Of a stretch of DNA of 32,505 nucleotides, positions 1 through 6,464 are shown piece after piece. This DNA is from an uncultured Bacteroidales bacterium. GTDB lineage: Bacteria; Bacteroidota; Bacteroidia; Bacteroidales; Bacteroidaceae. Under the pieces are notes generated by a model. The model made no database searches. It was given only the letters and a program-made list of their open reading frames with translations, and was not told where the DNA came from. A program made the position numbers and the translations under genes. The stretch is taken from assembly GCA_902775975.1 (NCBI GenBank), contig CACYOC010000031.1, forward strand, positions 1 to 32,505, in the 5' to 3' direction. Position 1 is the stretch's first letter; each line of letters starts with the position of its first letter.

Positions 1-75
1 TTCTTTGTAGGTTTGAGCTATAGTAACAGATACGAAGATCAATAGTGTCAATACAATGCAGATTAGTCTTTTCAT
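1..75 (-). CDS. N-terminus of an exported protein (partial)
   Basis: The first 25 codons of a minus-strand gene that runs off the left edge. The peptide starts MKRLICIVLTLLIFVSV and reaches TIAQ, a typical Bacteroidales signal peptide with a positive start, a hydrophobic core and an A-Q cleavage site near residues 20-21. A consensus promoter lies about 30 bp upstream. The mature protein is outside the window, so its function cannot be given. Confidence 0.7.
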   Translation of the reverse strand, partial: MKRLICIVLTLLIFVSVTIAQTYKE

Positions 76-103
76 TTTGTAGGTTTTTGTCAATAATCAG
101 TTG

Positions 104-132
104 CAAAATTACAAAGAAAAAATGAAAGACAA
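104..132 (-). promoter_or_regulatory. Bacteroidetes-type promoter for the partial exported protein
   Basis: On the minus strand TTG (130-132) is followed after 18 bp by TAATTTTG (104-111), matching the -33 TTG and -7 TAnnTTTG consensus. It sits just after the terminator hairpin at 143-162, so transcription stops and restarts here. Confidence 0.6.
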
Positions 133-162
133 AAGAAAAAGACGGAAATCTTTCAATTTCCG
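131..162 (-). terminator. Rho-independent terminator of the 194-864 gene pair
   Basis: The stem CGGAAAT/ATTTCCG (143-149 with 156-162, 6-nt loop) is followed on the minus strand by a T-rich tract. The hairpin is a relative of those at 941-964 and 1706-1729: the same GGCGGAAA-type stem with slightly different bases. Confidence 0.65.
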
Positions 163-193
163 CCTAAGTGATTACACTTGAGGGTGACTTAAT

Positions 194-712
194 CTACTTC
201 CCACTTACTTCTAATATGTTGTCTTTTAATAATTCAACAATATTCGCATGCTGGTCACGAGCTATCAAATGCATAAAGATACTATAGCCTCTGCCATTTT
301 TGTAGTTGTCAAGTCGAATCGGTGTATTGGTAACTCCTGTCACTTGATGGCTTGCCATATAGGACTCAAAAATATGCGAAAAAAGTCTGCTTCTATATTC
401 ATTAACAGGAAGAGAACTATTATCACTATTGGCATTCCGTGAAGGTATAGGCATCATATCGTCGCATGAATAATAAATAATGAGATTAGGATTGTTTGCG
501 AACATATCTGCAACCCATCCTGTTATATCATGCAACACCTCCTGTTCAGTGGTATCATCTCCAGAAATTCGCTCAATTATCAATTCGCTGACATCAATAT
601 TCTTTTCTAATACAACAGAACTTATCTTATCAGAAAGCACATCAAGCCTCACAGGAGAAAGTAAAATGCGATACTCACTTCCTTTATGGAAAATAGAATA
701 AGATGATTCCAT
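194..712 (-). CDS. Hypothetical protein, second gene of a coupled two-gene unit
   Basis: A 172-residue soluble protein without signal peptide or membrane segment. Its ATG overlaps the stop of the preceding small gene by one base (TAATG), so the two are probably translationally coupled. The middle has an LIIYYSCDD stretch and the C-terminal half is rich in charged and aromatic residues. There is some resemblance to Bacteroidetes proteins of the DUF6169 type, recalled only by overall pattern and not certain. The small-then-larger gene arrangement, the AT-rich DNA and the adjacent HepT/MntA pair make a toxin-antitoxin-like role possible, but this is inference from context only. A terminator follows at 143-162. 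Confidence 0.6.
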   Translation of the reverse strand: MESSYSIFHKGSEYRILLSPVRLDVLSDKISSVVLEKNIDVSELIIERISGDDTTEQEVLHDITGWVADMFANNPNLIIYYSCDDMMPIPSRNANSDNSSLPVNEYRSRLFSHIFESYMASHQVTGVTNTPIRLDNYKNGRGYSIFMHLIARDQHANIVELLKDNILEVSGK

Positions 713-864
713 TATGACAAGATAACACGTCGATTGAAGTCCTCAGGTTTCATGTTACGCAACTTTTCTAATTGCTCCATTTTATGTTCCCTAAGCACCT
801 TTAATGCCTCCAACAATTTTGCCGATGGTTTTTCAATCACTAGTGTGTCTTTTGTATATGCCAT
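712..864 (-). CDS. Small hypothetical protein (50 aa), antitoxin-like position
   Basis: A 50-residue charged, helix-prone protein beginning MAYTKDTLVIEKPSAK. The start at 864 is chosen because AAGG lies 5-8 bases upstream. An in-frame TTG at 906 falls inside the -7 promoter element (904-911) and cannot be in the transcript. The gene overlaps the next one by one base. Small size, first position and tight coupling fit an antitoxin or a regulatory partner of the 172-residue protein, but no family was recognised. Confidence 0.6.
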   Translation of the reverse strand: MAYTKDTLVIEKPSAKLLEALKVLREHKMEQLEKLRNMKPEDFNRRVILS

Positions 865-903
865 AAATACCTTATAGTAATGAATATTCCGTTTACAACG
901 CTG

Positions 904-934
904 CAAATTTAAGCATTATTTCCGATAAATGCAA
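904..934 (-). promoter_or_regulatory. Promoter for the 50-aa/172-aa gene pair
   Basis: On the minus strand TTG (932-934), a 20-bp spacer and TAAATTTG (904-911) match the Bacteroidetes consensus. Transcription would start near 898, leaving about 34 bases of leader before the ATG at 864. Confidence 0.65.
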
Positions 935-964
935 GAAAAAGGCGGAAATCTTTCGGTTTCTGCC
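935..964 (-). terminator. Terminator of the HepT/MntA operon
   Basis: The hairpin arms GGCGGAAA (941-948) and TTTCTGCC (957-964) pair with one G-T wobble. On the minus strand they are followed by TTTTTC. It lies 25 bp after the HepT stop codon. Confidence 0.7.
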
Positions 965-989
965 TTTATTGTATTATAACGATAGTGTT

Positions 990-1358
990 CTATTTCTGCT
1001 CCCACTCAGCCCAATTGGTTTCTGTGAGATACTTCTCTATCTGTTCACGAAGAGGAACAAGATCGTCTTCTATAACATATTTAATCTCAGTCTCATTTAT
1101 TTGATAATAATCGTGAACGAGTACATGTCGCATCTTCTCAATGACTCTCCAAGGAGTTAAATCATGTGAGTCTTTAAACTGAGCTGTCAGTTTATACGCT
1201 GCTTCACCAACAATCTCAATGTTCTTAACGATACCGTAGTATTCTATTTTGTCTTTAGGTAAGTTGTCGAACGACTTGTCCTTCATGAAATCTAATACAC
1301 GGTCTATTGCGGTAAGCATATGTTCCAAGCGTCCTTTGTCTCTAACTGGCTCTCTCAT
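990..1358 (-). CDS. hepT: HepT-like HEPN toxin (DUF86 family)
   Basis: A 122-residue all-helical HEPN protein. The family motif RX4HXY is present as R77, H82 and Y84 (RHVLVHDY). In characterised HepT proteins this motif forms an RNase active site, and the tyrosine is AMPylated by the partner MntA to silence the toxin. Length is normal for the family. The gene follows mntA with a 17-base overlap, so the antitoxin is made first and translation is coupled. The operon promoter is at 1669-1698 and the terminator at 941-964. Family assignment is firm; activity here is inferred from the intact motif. Confidence 0.88.
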   Translation of the reverse strand: MREPVRDKGRLEHMLTAIDRVLDFMKDKSFDNLPKDKIEYYGIVKNIEIVGEAAYKLTAQFKDSHDLTPWRVIEKMRHVLVHDYYQINETEIKYVIEDDLVPLREQIEKYLTETNWAEWEQK

Positions 1359-1641
1359 AAATCAAGATTTTATCGCGTTCAGCACTTTTGGTAGCAAAAG
1401 GAAGCAATGTTCCATCAACAACCAAGTCAATAGGACGATTCAGCTTTTGTTCCAAATCAACAATCATGCTAGCATGCTTCATTAAACTTACACGAGAATT
1501 TTGGTCAAATTCAACAAGTATGTCCACATCACTCTCAGGCGTTTCTTCACCACGAGCAAAGGAGCCAAAAAGCCATGCCTTCAAGACGGGTTGTGTCTTG
1601 AAGTATTCGGCTATCTGCTGTGTCATTTGGGTTGTGGTCAT
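1342..1641 (-). CDS. mntA: MntA-like minimal nucleotidyltransferase antitoxin
   Basis: A 99-residue nucleotidyltransferase-fold protein with the signature GSFARG (residues 26-31) followed by D38 and D40 in SDVD, the metal-binding aspartates of the polymerase-beta fold. In known HepT/MntA (type VII) systems this protein transfers AMP groups to the toxin tyrosine. The start at 1641 is preceded by AAGGA with an 8-base gap. An in-frame TTG at 1671 lies inside the -7 element and is excluded. It is the first gene of a two-gene operon with hepT, in AT-rich DNA unlike the housekeeping genes to the right, which suggests acquisition. Confidence 0.88.
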   Translation of the reverse strand: MTTTQMTQQIAEYFKTQPVLKAWLFGSFARGEETPESDVDILVEFDQNSRVSLMKHASMIVDLEQKLNRPIDLVVDGTLLPFATKSAERDKILIYERAS

Positions 1642-1663
1642 ACGCTTTTTCCTTATTTTGTTC

Positions 1664-1731
1664 CGCTGCAAATTTAAGCATTATTTCTCAAACGGCAAAG
1701 AAAAAGGCGGAAATCTTTCGGTTTCTGCCTT
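1664..1731. repeat. 68-bp direct repeat, copy 2 (terminator plus promoter cassette)
   Basis: Second copy of the repeat at 899-966. Its hairpin (1706-1729) has no minus-strand gene to its right to terminate, so it may mark the point where the toxin-antitoxin module was inserted or duplicated. Its promoter drives mntA-hepT. Confidence 0.85.
1669..1698 (-). promoter_or_regulatory. Promoter of mntA-hepT
   Basis: On the minus strand TTG (1696-1698), a 19-bp spacer and TAAATTTG (1669-1676) form a full Bacteroidetes promoter, about 28 bp before the ATG at 1641. Confidence 0.7.
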
Positions 1732-1945
1732 GAACAACCTGAAATGAAGGTAAGCTTGATGATAACACTCGGATGTCAGTACAGCTAACGTATTTGTTTC
1801 ATAGTGAGACTTCGTCTCGAAAGTTGACTAACGTCGAGCTAAACCTTCTCTCGTTCTCCCACCTAAAGGTGTGAGTGTGGCGATGCGAGCGAGAAAACTC
1901 AAAATTCTTTTGGTTTTCTTCTCACTTATTCGTACCTTTGCAAAC
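1732..1945. other. Gene-free spacer with palindromes before the housekeeping run
   Basis: No credible coding sequence. It contains a short GAGAC/GTCTC hairpin near 1806-1818, a CACCT/AGGTG palindrome near 1860-1871, and a long imperfect palindrome at 1893-1918 (GAAAAC/GTTTTC outer arms, CAAAA/TTTTG inner arms, 3-nt loop) that overlaps the -33 element of the next promoter. Confidence 0.55.
1910..1940 (+). promoter_or_regulatory. Promoter of the DUF2851-thioesterase-dprA-rnhB run
   Basis: TTG (1910-1912), 20-bp spacer, TACCTTTG (1933-1940): an exact -7 match. It ends only five bases before the ATG at 1946, so the transcript probably starts at or within a base or two of the start codon and may be leaderless. 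Confidence 0.75.
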
Positions 1946-3256
1946 ATGGAACAACTACTGCACTACTGCTGGAAACATAAGATGTGGCCTATCGGCGGTC
2001 TGGAGACGACGGACGGTCGCGAGGTGGAAGTGATAGACCCCGGACTGCACAACCGCAACAGCGGTCCCGATTTCTTCAATGCAAAGGTGAAGGTCGGAGG
2101 CATGTTGTGGGTGGGTAATGTGGAGATTCACGACAGGGCGAGCGACTGGTATCTTCATGGGCATCAGCTGGATGTGCATTACAATAATGTGGTGTTGCAT
2201 GTCGTGGGGGTCAGCGACCGTGACGTTCAGACACAGGAAGGACGTTTTGTTCCGCAAGTGGTGATGACGGTACCGCAGTCGGTGAGCGACAATTATGAAG
2301 AGCTGTTGCGTACCGATGCCTATCCACCGTGTTATCGCATCATTCCTCAGTTGGCAAGCCTGACCATTCACTCTTGGATGGCCGCACTGCAGACGGAGCG
2401 TTTGGAGCAGAAGACGCTCGCCATCGAAGAGCGAGTGAAGCAGGTGGGAGGCTCCTGGGAAGATGCTTTCTTTATGACCCTAGCGCGCAACTACGGCTTC
2501 GGCATCAATGGCGATGCTTTCGAAGAGTGGGCCCGGCATATTCCTTTGTCGGCGGTCGGCAAACATCGTGACGACTTGTTCCAGATAGAGGCGATCTTCT
2601 TAGGACAGGCAGGATTGTTGGAGGAGCAGATGATTCCTGAGCGCTATCGGGAAGAGGCGCTTCGTGAGGGATATTTTACGAAGTTGCGCAACGAGTATCA
2701 GTATCTGGCTCATAAATTCTCCCTGCAACCGATGGATGGCAGTCGCTGGCGTTTTCTCCGCCTGCGGCCACAAAACTTTCCGCACATCCGCATTGCCCAA
2801 CTGGCTAATCTCTACTATGAGCGACGCTGTGGCTTGTCGGCATTAGTAGATTGCAGAGACACGGTAGCGTTAGCCGAACTGTTGCAGACGCAGGTGACGC
2901 CCTATTGGGAAACGCACTATACGTTTGGTTCGGAAAGCATCCGCAATGCCAAGAGGCTGTCGTCATCGTCCATCTTACTGCTGATGATTAACACCTGCGT
3001 GCCGATGCTCTTTGCCTACGGACGACACGCCATGAAGGAAGATTTGTGCGACCGTGCCTTCGACATCTTGGAACAGCTGAAGGCAGAGAACAACTATATT
3101 GTCCGCATGTGGCAGGAGTGTGGACTGAACGTGAAGTCGGCAGGCGACTCGCAGGCACTCATCCAGCTGAAACGGGAATATTGCGACAAGCGCGAATGTC
3201 TGCGCTGCCGCATTGGCTATGAATATTTAAAACGGAATAACGAAACAACAAAATAG
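1946..3256 (+). CDS. DUF2851 family protein
   Basis: A 436-residue cytoplasmic protein starting MEQLLHYCWKHKMWP, with the N-terminal pattern of DUF2851 (HNRNSGPDFFNAKV and VGNVEIHDRASDW, residues about 37-70) and a C-terminal cysteine cluster (CDKRECLRCRIG). The family is widespread in Bacteroidetes and has no established function; the N-terminal motif is suggestive of a nucleic-acid enzyme, but that is not shown. A longer in-frame start at 1871 is rejected because the promoter lies inside that extension. Two bases separate its stop from the thioesterase gene, so the two are co-transcribed. Confidence 0.85.
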   Translation: MEQLLHYCWKHKMWPIGGLETTDGREVEVIDPGLHNRNSGPDFFNAKVKVGGMLWVGNVEIHDRASDWYLHGHQLDVHYNNVVLHVVGVSDRDVQTQEGRFVPQVVMTVPQSVSDNYEELLRTDAYPPCYRIIPQLASLTIHSWMAALQTERLEQKTLAIEERVKQVGGSWEDAFFMTLARNYGFGINGDAFEEWARHIPLSAVGKHRDDLFQIEAIFLGQAGLLEEQMIPERYREEALREGYFTKLRNEYQYLAHKFSLQPMDGSRWRFLRLRPQNFPHIRIAQLANLYYERRCGLSALVDCRDTVALAELLQTQVTPYWETHYTFGSESIRNAKRLSSSSILLLMINTCVPMLFAYGRHAMKEDLCDRAFDILEQLKAENNYIVRMWQECGLNVKSAGDSQALIQLKREYCDKRECLRCRIGYEYLKRNNETTK

Positions 3257-3258
3257 CT

Positions 3259-3660
3259 ATGAGTAAATATGTTTTTGAAACCCGCATGGAAGTGCGCGAC
3301 TATGAATGCGACATCGAGGGTATCGTCAACAATGCGAACTACCTGCACTATACGGAGCACACGCGCCACTTGTTCCTGAAGGAGTGCGGACTGAGCTTTG
3401 CCGAGATGCACGAAAAAGGTGTCGATGCCGTGGTGGCTCGCATGAATTTGCAGTTTAAGACACCGCTACGCTGTGACGATGAGTTCATCTCGCGGCTGTG
3501 GCTGGAGAAACAGGGCATCAAATATGTGTTTCATCAAGACATCTTCCGTGCTGCCGACGAGGCGCTGTGCTTCCGTGGCGACATCACGCTGGTATGTCTG
3601 GTAAATGGCCGACTGGCAGGCAGCGAGGACTACGACCGAGCCTTTGCCGCTTATATATAA
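3259..3660 (+). CDS. Acyl-CoA thioesterase, hotdog fold (YbgC/4HBT type)
   Basis: A 133-residue single-domain hotdog protein. The N-terminal block VRDYECDIEGIVNNANYLHY holds the catalytic aspartate position (D18) and the helix start of the 4-hydroxybenzoyl-CoA thioesterase family. It should hydrolyse acyl-CoA or acyl-ACP thioesters; the true substrate cannot be read from sequence. Length is normal. It sits two bases after the DUF2851 gene and two bases before dprA. Confidence 0.85.
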   Translation: MSKYVFETRMEVRDYECDIEGIVNNANYLHYTEHTRHLFLKECGLSFAEMHEKGVDAVVARMNLQFKTPLRCDDEFISRLWLEKQGIKYVFHQDIFRAADEALCFRGDITLVCLVNGRLAGSEDYDRAFAAYI

Positions 3661-3662
3661 AG

Positions 3663-4778
3663 ATGATAGAGGACGAAAGATACTATACCATAGCGCTAAC
3701 GCGCATGATGGGGTTCAACCAGGCGATGGCGTTGCAGCTGTACCAGCAGCTGGGAGGTGGCGTGGCGGTGTATGAGCATCGTAACGACATCGGTGATGTC
3801 ATTCCCGACAGCACGCCACAGCTGCGAGAGGCGATGAAGAACTGGGACGATGCGCTGAAGCGTGCAGCAGCGGAGATGGAGTTCATGGAGAAGGGAGGCG
3901 TCAAAGCACTGACATGGAACGACGTGGACTATCCACAGCGACTGAAAAACTGTCCTGATGCGCCTGTCGTCTTGTTCTATAGGGGAACGGCAGACCTGAA
4001 CCAACAGCGGATCATCGACATTGTCGGAACGCGCCATTGTACGACTTACGGACAGGATATGGTGCGGCGCTTGCTCAGTGAACTGCGCCAGCAGTTTCCA
4101 CAACTGCTCATCGTCAGTGGACTGGCATACGGCATCGACATCTGCGCTCATCGCCATGCCTTGCAGCAGGGCTATGAGACGGTGGGTGTGTTGGCTCATG
4201 GCCTTGACCAGATTTATCCCTATGCTCACCGCAGCACAGCAGTGGAGATGGTGAAGCATGGCGGACTGCTGACGGAATATGTCAGTCAGACGGAGGCTTT
4301 GCCCAACAACTTCCGCCAGCGCAACCGCATCGTGGCAGGAATATCGGATGCAACGATTCTGGTGGAGAGCGCCATCAAGGGCGGCGGTCTTATTACCTGT
4401 CGAATTGCCCAGGAGTATGGGCGCGACGTCTTTGCCTTTCCTGGAGCGGTGGGGATGCCCTATAGCGAGGGTTGTAACAAGATGATTCGCAACAACACGG
4501 CAGCACTCATCACCTCTGCTGCAGATCTCATAGAGGCAATGGGATGGCAGACAGACAGCAACAAAACGGAAGCCGTAGAGCGTCAGCTGTTTCCAGACCT
4601 GACTGAAGAAGAGCAAAAGGTCGTGGATGTGTTGAGTAATACCAATGACCTGCAACTGAATATGATGAGCGTGAAGACGAATATTCCTATCGGTCAACTG
4701 ACAGCCCTGCTCTTTTCGTTAGAGATGAAAGGGGTGGTAAGACCTTTGGCAGGAGGAACGTATCATTTGATGAATTGA
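3663..4778 (+). CDS. dprA: DNA processing protein DprA/Smf
   Basis: A 371-residue protein that in other bacteria binds incoming single-stranded DNA and loads RecA. The Rossmann-like core is clear: DIVGTRHCTTYG, SGLAYGIDICAH, AHGLDQIYP, and the long PNNFRQRNRIVAG block followed by GGGLIT and FAFPG. An N-terminal helix-hairpin-helix-like region and a C-terminal winged-helix domain (last 65 residues) complete the usual layout. The ATG at 3663 comes two bases after the thioesterase stop; upstream in-frame sequence only shadows that gene. The stop codon lies inside the first unit of a heptamer repeat array. Confidence 0.95.
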   Translation: MIEDERYYTIALTRMMGFNQAMALQLYQQLGGGVAVYEHRNDIGDVIPDSTPQLREAMKNWDDALKRAAAEMEFMEKGGVKALTWNDVDYPQRLKNCPDAPVVLFYRGTADLNQQRIIDIVGTRHCTTYGQDMVRRLLSELRQQFPQLLIVSGLAYGIDICAHRHALQQGYETVGVLAHGLDQIYPYAHRSTAVEMVKHGGLLTEYVSQTEALPNNFRQRNRIVAGISDATILVESAIKGGGLITCRIAQEYGRDVFAFPGAVGMPYSEGCNKMIRNNTAALITSAADLIEAMGWQTDSNKTEAVERQLFPDLTEEEQKVVDVLSNTNDLQLNMMSVKTNIPIGQLTALLFSLEMKGVVRPLAGGTYHLMN

Positions 4779-4799
4779 TAATTGACAATTGAGAACTGA
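4772..4799. repeat. Four heptamers of the NAATTGA family filling the dprA-rnhB gap
   Basis: Units are GAATTGA, TAATTGA, CAATTGA and GAACTGA. The first contains the dprA stop codon; the other three (21 nt) are exactly the whole spacer up to the rnhB ATG. A related stretch lies at 5718-5732. Confidence 0.8.
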
Positions 4800-5408
4800 A
4801 TGTTAGGAAGCAGATATTTTCAAGAAAAGGGATTGGTGGAAGCTGGCTGCGACGAGGCTGGACGCGGCTGTCTGGCAGGCAGTGTGTATGCGGCAGCAGT
4901 CATTTTTCCGGAAGACTATCAGAACGAGGAACTGAACGATTCGAAACAGCTGACTGCCAAGCAGCGCAAGAAATTGCGAGATATCATAGAACGTGATGCC
5001 ACGGCTTGGGCGGTGGGTGTTGTAACACCGGAAGAGATAGATAAGATAAACATCCTCAATGCCTCGATTCTTGCCATGCACCGAGCATTGGACCAGTTGA
5101 AGGTGCGACCTGAAGCGATTATTGTCGATGGCAACAGGTTTAAGCCTTGGCAGAATGTGCGCTATGCCACAATAGTGAAGGGTGACGGCAAGTATCTGAG
5201 CATTGCGGCGGCATCGATACTCGCAAAGACTTATCGTGATGACTATATGGAAGCGTTGGCAGAGGAGTTTCCGCAGTATGACTGGATGTCGAACAAGGGC
5301 TATCCTACGAAGAAACACCGCGACGCCATCCGACAATATGGTATCACACCCTACCACCGGAAATCGTTTAACATGTTAGGTGACGGACAGCTGAGTTTCG
5401 ACTTTTAG
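4800..5408 (+). CDS. rnhB: Ribonuclease HII
   Basis: A 202-residue RNase HII, which cleaves the RNA strand of RNA-DNA hybrids and nicks at single ribonucleotides in DNA. The signature GCDEAGRG gives D18 and E19, VDGN gives D110, and AAASILAKTYRD gives the fourth acidic ligand near D147. Length is typical. No Shine-Dalgarno is visible because the upstream sequence is entirely heptamer repeat. Its stop overlaps the convergent anti-sigma-like gene by four bases. Confidence 0.96.
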   Translation: MLGSRYFQEKGLVEAGCDEAGRGCLAGSVYAAAVIFPEDYQNEELNDSKQLTAKQRKKLRDIIERDATAWAVGVVTPEEIDKINILNASILAMHRALDQLKVRPEAIIVDGNRFKPWQNVRYATIVKGDGKYLSIAAASILAKTYRDDYMEALAEEFPQYDWMSNKGYPTKKHRDAIRQYGITPYHRKSFNMLGDGQLSFDF

Positions 5409-5659
5409 TTGAGCGATAGCCTGATGGTGCGCATGATGCGTTGCTTCAACGCTGCACGCTCTTCGGGCGTCAGTGTCTCGCAATCGTCCAGATGGGTCAG
5501 GATGTCGTAGGCTTTCAGGTAGGCGGAACGTATCTGAGGACTGGCAGAAAGATAGGATGCCCAATAAGAATCCTTATCAGGACATGCATCCATAGCATAA
5601 CGAATGAAGTCATCGTCGCATAAGAAATCGTCAACGGTTGTATAGATAGTACGTTTCAT
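5405..5659 (-). CDS. Short FecR N-terminal-like (putative anti-sigma) protein
   Basis: An 84-residue protein whose pattern (VDDFLCDDDFIRY, then SYWASYLSASPQ, then a helix ending in an Arg-rich stretch) matches the cytoplasmic N-terminal anti-sigma domain of Bacteroidetes FecR-like proteins. Here the domain stands alone: the usual transmembrane segment and periplasmic FecR domain are absent. It follows an ECF-type sigma gene on the same strand, 86 bp downstream. The start at 5659 is preceded by AAAGG with a 7-base gap and is preferred over an ATG at 5677. The likely role is binding and restraining the upstream sigma factor; this is inferred from domain pattern and position. Confidence 0.65.
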   Translation of the reverse strand: MKRTIYTTVDDFLCDDDFIRYAMDACPDKDSYWASYLSASPQIRSAYLKAYDILTHLDDCETLTPEERAALKQRIMRTIRLSLN

Positions 5660-5704
5660 GGTTGCGCCTTTTGTCATTAAGACGTAGCTAACGGCGCTTT
5701 GTCA

Positions 5705-5762
5705 TCAATTTTAAGTCAAAATTGACAATTGAATCCCCAATACCATCACCCAACACCTAACA
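5705..5762. repeat. AT hairpin and two repeat families between sigma and anti-sigma genes
   Basis: Contains an 8-bp perfect stem TCAATTTT/AAAATTGA (5705-5712 with 5718-5725), a short run of the AATTGAC-type heptamer (5718-5732), and from about 5743 a run of the TTGGGTG/TTAGGTG family (minus-strand reading) that extends into the sigma gene and supplies its last codons and stop. Confidence 0.7.
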
Positions 5763-6315
5763 CAGCAGCCTGGCGCAGTTTGAGCATACCACGGTGCATG
5801 AGGTTGCGTACGGAGTGGTAGTTCATGTGCATGATGGTGCAGATTTCGTCGTACTTGCGCTGTTCAATGTAATACAGGGTGATGGCTTGGCGCTGACGTC
5901 GTGTCAGGTGTTGCATGAGATATGCCACCTGGGCAGACTGTAGATGCTGGTGCTCCTGATAAAGGTAGGTGTGCTCTACGTCATCCGTAGAAAAGCGATA
6001 CTCGTAATCCTCAACGGCATCGTCAGAAGTGAAGGTCTTACGGCGGAACTCATCCAACAGGCGGTTCTTCAGCGAGATGATGAGATAGGAAGCAAGGTTG
6101 TTGATACTGTTCTTGTCTTGACGTTTCATATAGACCTTTACAAAAACGTCGTGAATGCAGTCTTTCAGTAACTCTTCGTCCTGCGTGAGCTTGTTGCCGT
6201 AGTTGTGGAGCATCTGAACATACAAATCGTATAACTTGGCGAAGGCAGCGTCGTTGCCTGCGCAGAACTGAGCGATGAGCTCACGAGTTTGTTCCTTTAA
6301 AGCGGTTGTTGCCAT
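5746..6315 (-). CDS. RNA polymerase sigma-70 family (ECF-type) sigma factor
   Basis: A 189-residue sigma factor with region 2 (DCIHDVFVKVYMK near residues 52-64 and the DEFRR end of region 2.4) and region 4 (LTRRQRQAITLYYIEQRKYDEI followed by the helix-turn-helix HMNYHSVRNLMHRG). Between the two lies an acidic linker (DDAVEDYEYRFSTDDVE). The final residues AVLGVG and the TGA stop are encoded by the heptamer family found elsewhere at 23211 and 26993, so the original C-terminus has been replaced. The gene has its own promoter at 6363-6391 and precedes the FecR-like small gene. Confidence 0.9.
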   Translation of the reverse strand: MATTALKEQTRELIAQFCAGNDAAFAKLYDLYVQMLHNYGNKLTQDEELLKDCIHDVFVKVYMKRQDKNSINNLASYLIISLKNRLLDEFRRKTFTSDDAVEDYEYRFSTDDVEHTYLYQEHQHLQSAQVAYLMQHLTRRQRQAITLYYIEQRKYDEICTIMHMNYHSVRNLMHRGMLKLRQAAVLGVG

Positions 6316-6362
6316 AGAAACAGCGTCTTGTTTTGTAGTAACGGTAGTAAGTTTTCTGTGTG

Positions 6363-6391
6363 CAAAGATAAATAAAAAATCAAAACTTCAA
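6363..6391 (-). promoter_or_regulatory. Promoter of the sigma factor gene
   Basis: On the minus strand TTG (6389-6391), 18-bp spacer, TATCTTTG (6363-6370), an exact TAnnTTTG match, leaving roughly 40 bases of leader before the ATG at 6315. Confidence 0.7.
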
Positions 6392-6400
6392 AAAAAAAAA

Positions 6401-6449
6401 CATAAAAAAAGAATAGGAAAAGCCGTTATTTTAACGATTTTTCCTATTC
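6401..6449 (-). terminator. Strong terminator of the pectin minus-strand operon
   Basis: An 11-bp stem GAATAGGAAAA/TTTTCCTATTC (6411-6421 with 6439-6449) with an inner CCGTTA/TAACG pairing is followed on the minus strand by a seven-T run. It lies 16 bp past the stop of the large DUF6298-like gene. Confidence 0.85.
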
Positions 6450-6464
6450 GAGGGACGATTTTAA

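Larger units (their letters stand above)
899..966. repeat. 68-bp direct repeat, copy 1 (terminator plus promoter cassette)
   Basis: Matches 1664-1731 base for base except for about eight differences in a central 19-nt stretch. Each copy contains, reading on the minus strand, a hairpin with GGCGGAAA/TTTCTGCC arms, a T-run, and a TTG to TAAATTTG promoter. The two copies bracket the HepT/MntA pair. Confidence 0.85.

Noticed and set aside
1871-1945. Longer start for the DUF2851 protein, giving a signal-like N-terminus
   Set aside because: The promoter lies within this stretch and family members start near MEQLLHYCW.
3498-3662. Longer start for dprA
   Set aside because: The extension lies inside the thioesterase gene in another frame and has no resemblance to DprA; the ATG at 3663 gives the normal length.
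3696-4697. Long minus-strand open frame opposite dprA
   Set aside because: It is antisense to a complete, strongly recognisable dprA and encodes a low-complexity His/Cys/Arg-rich sequence with no family pattern.
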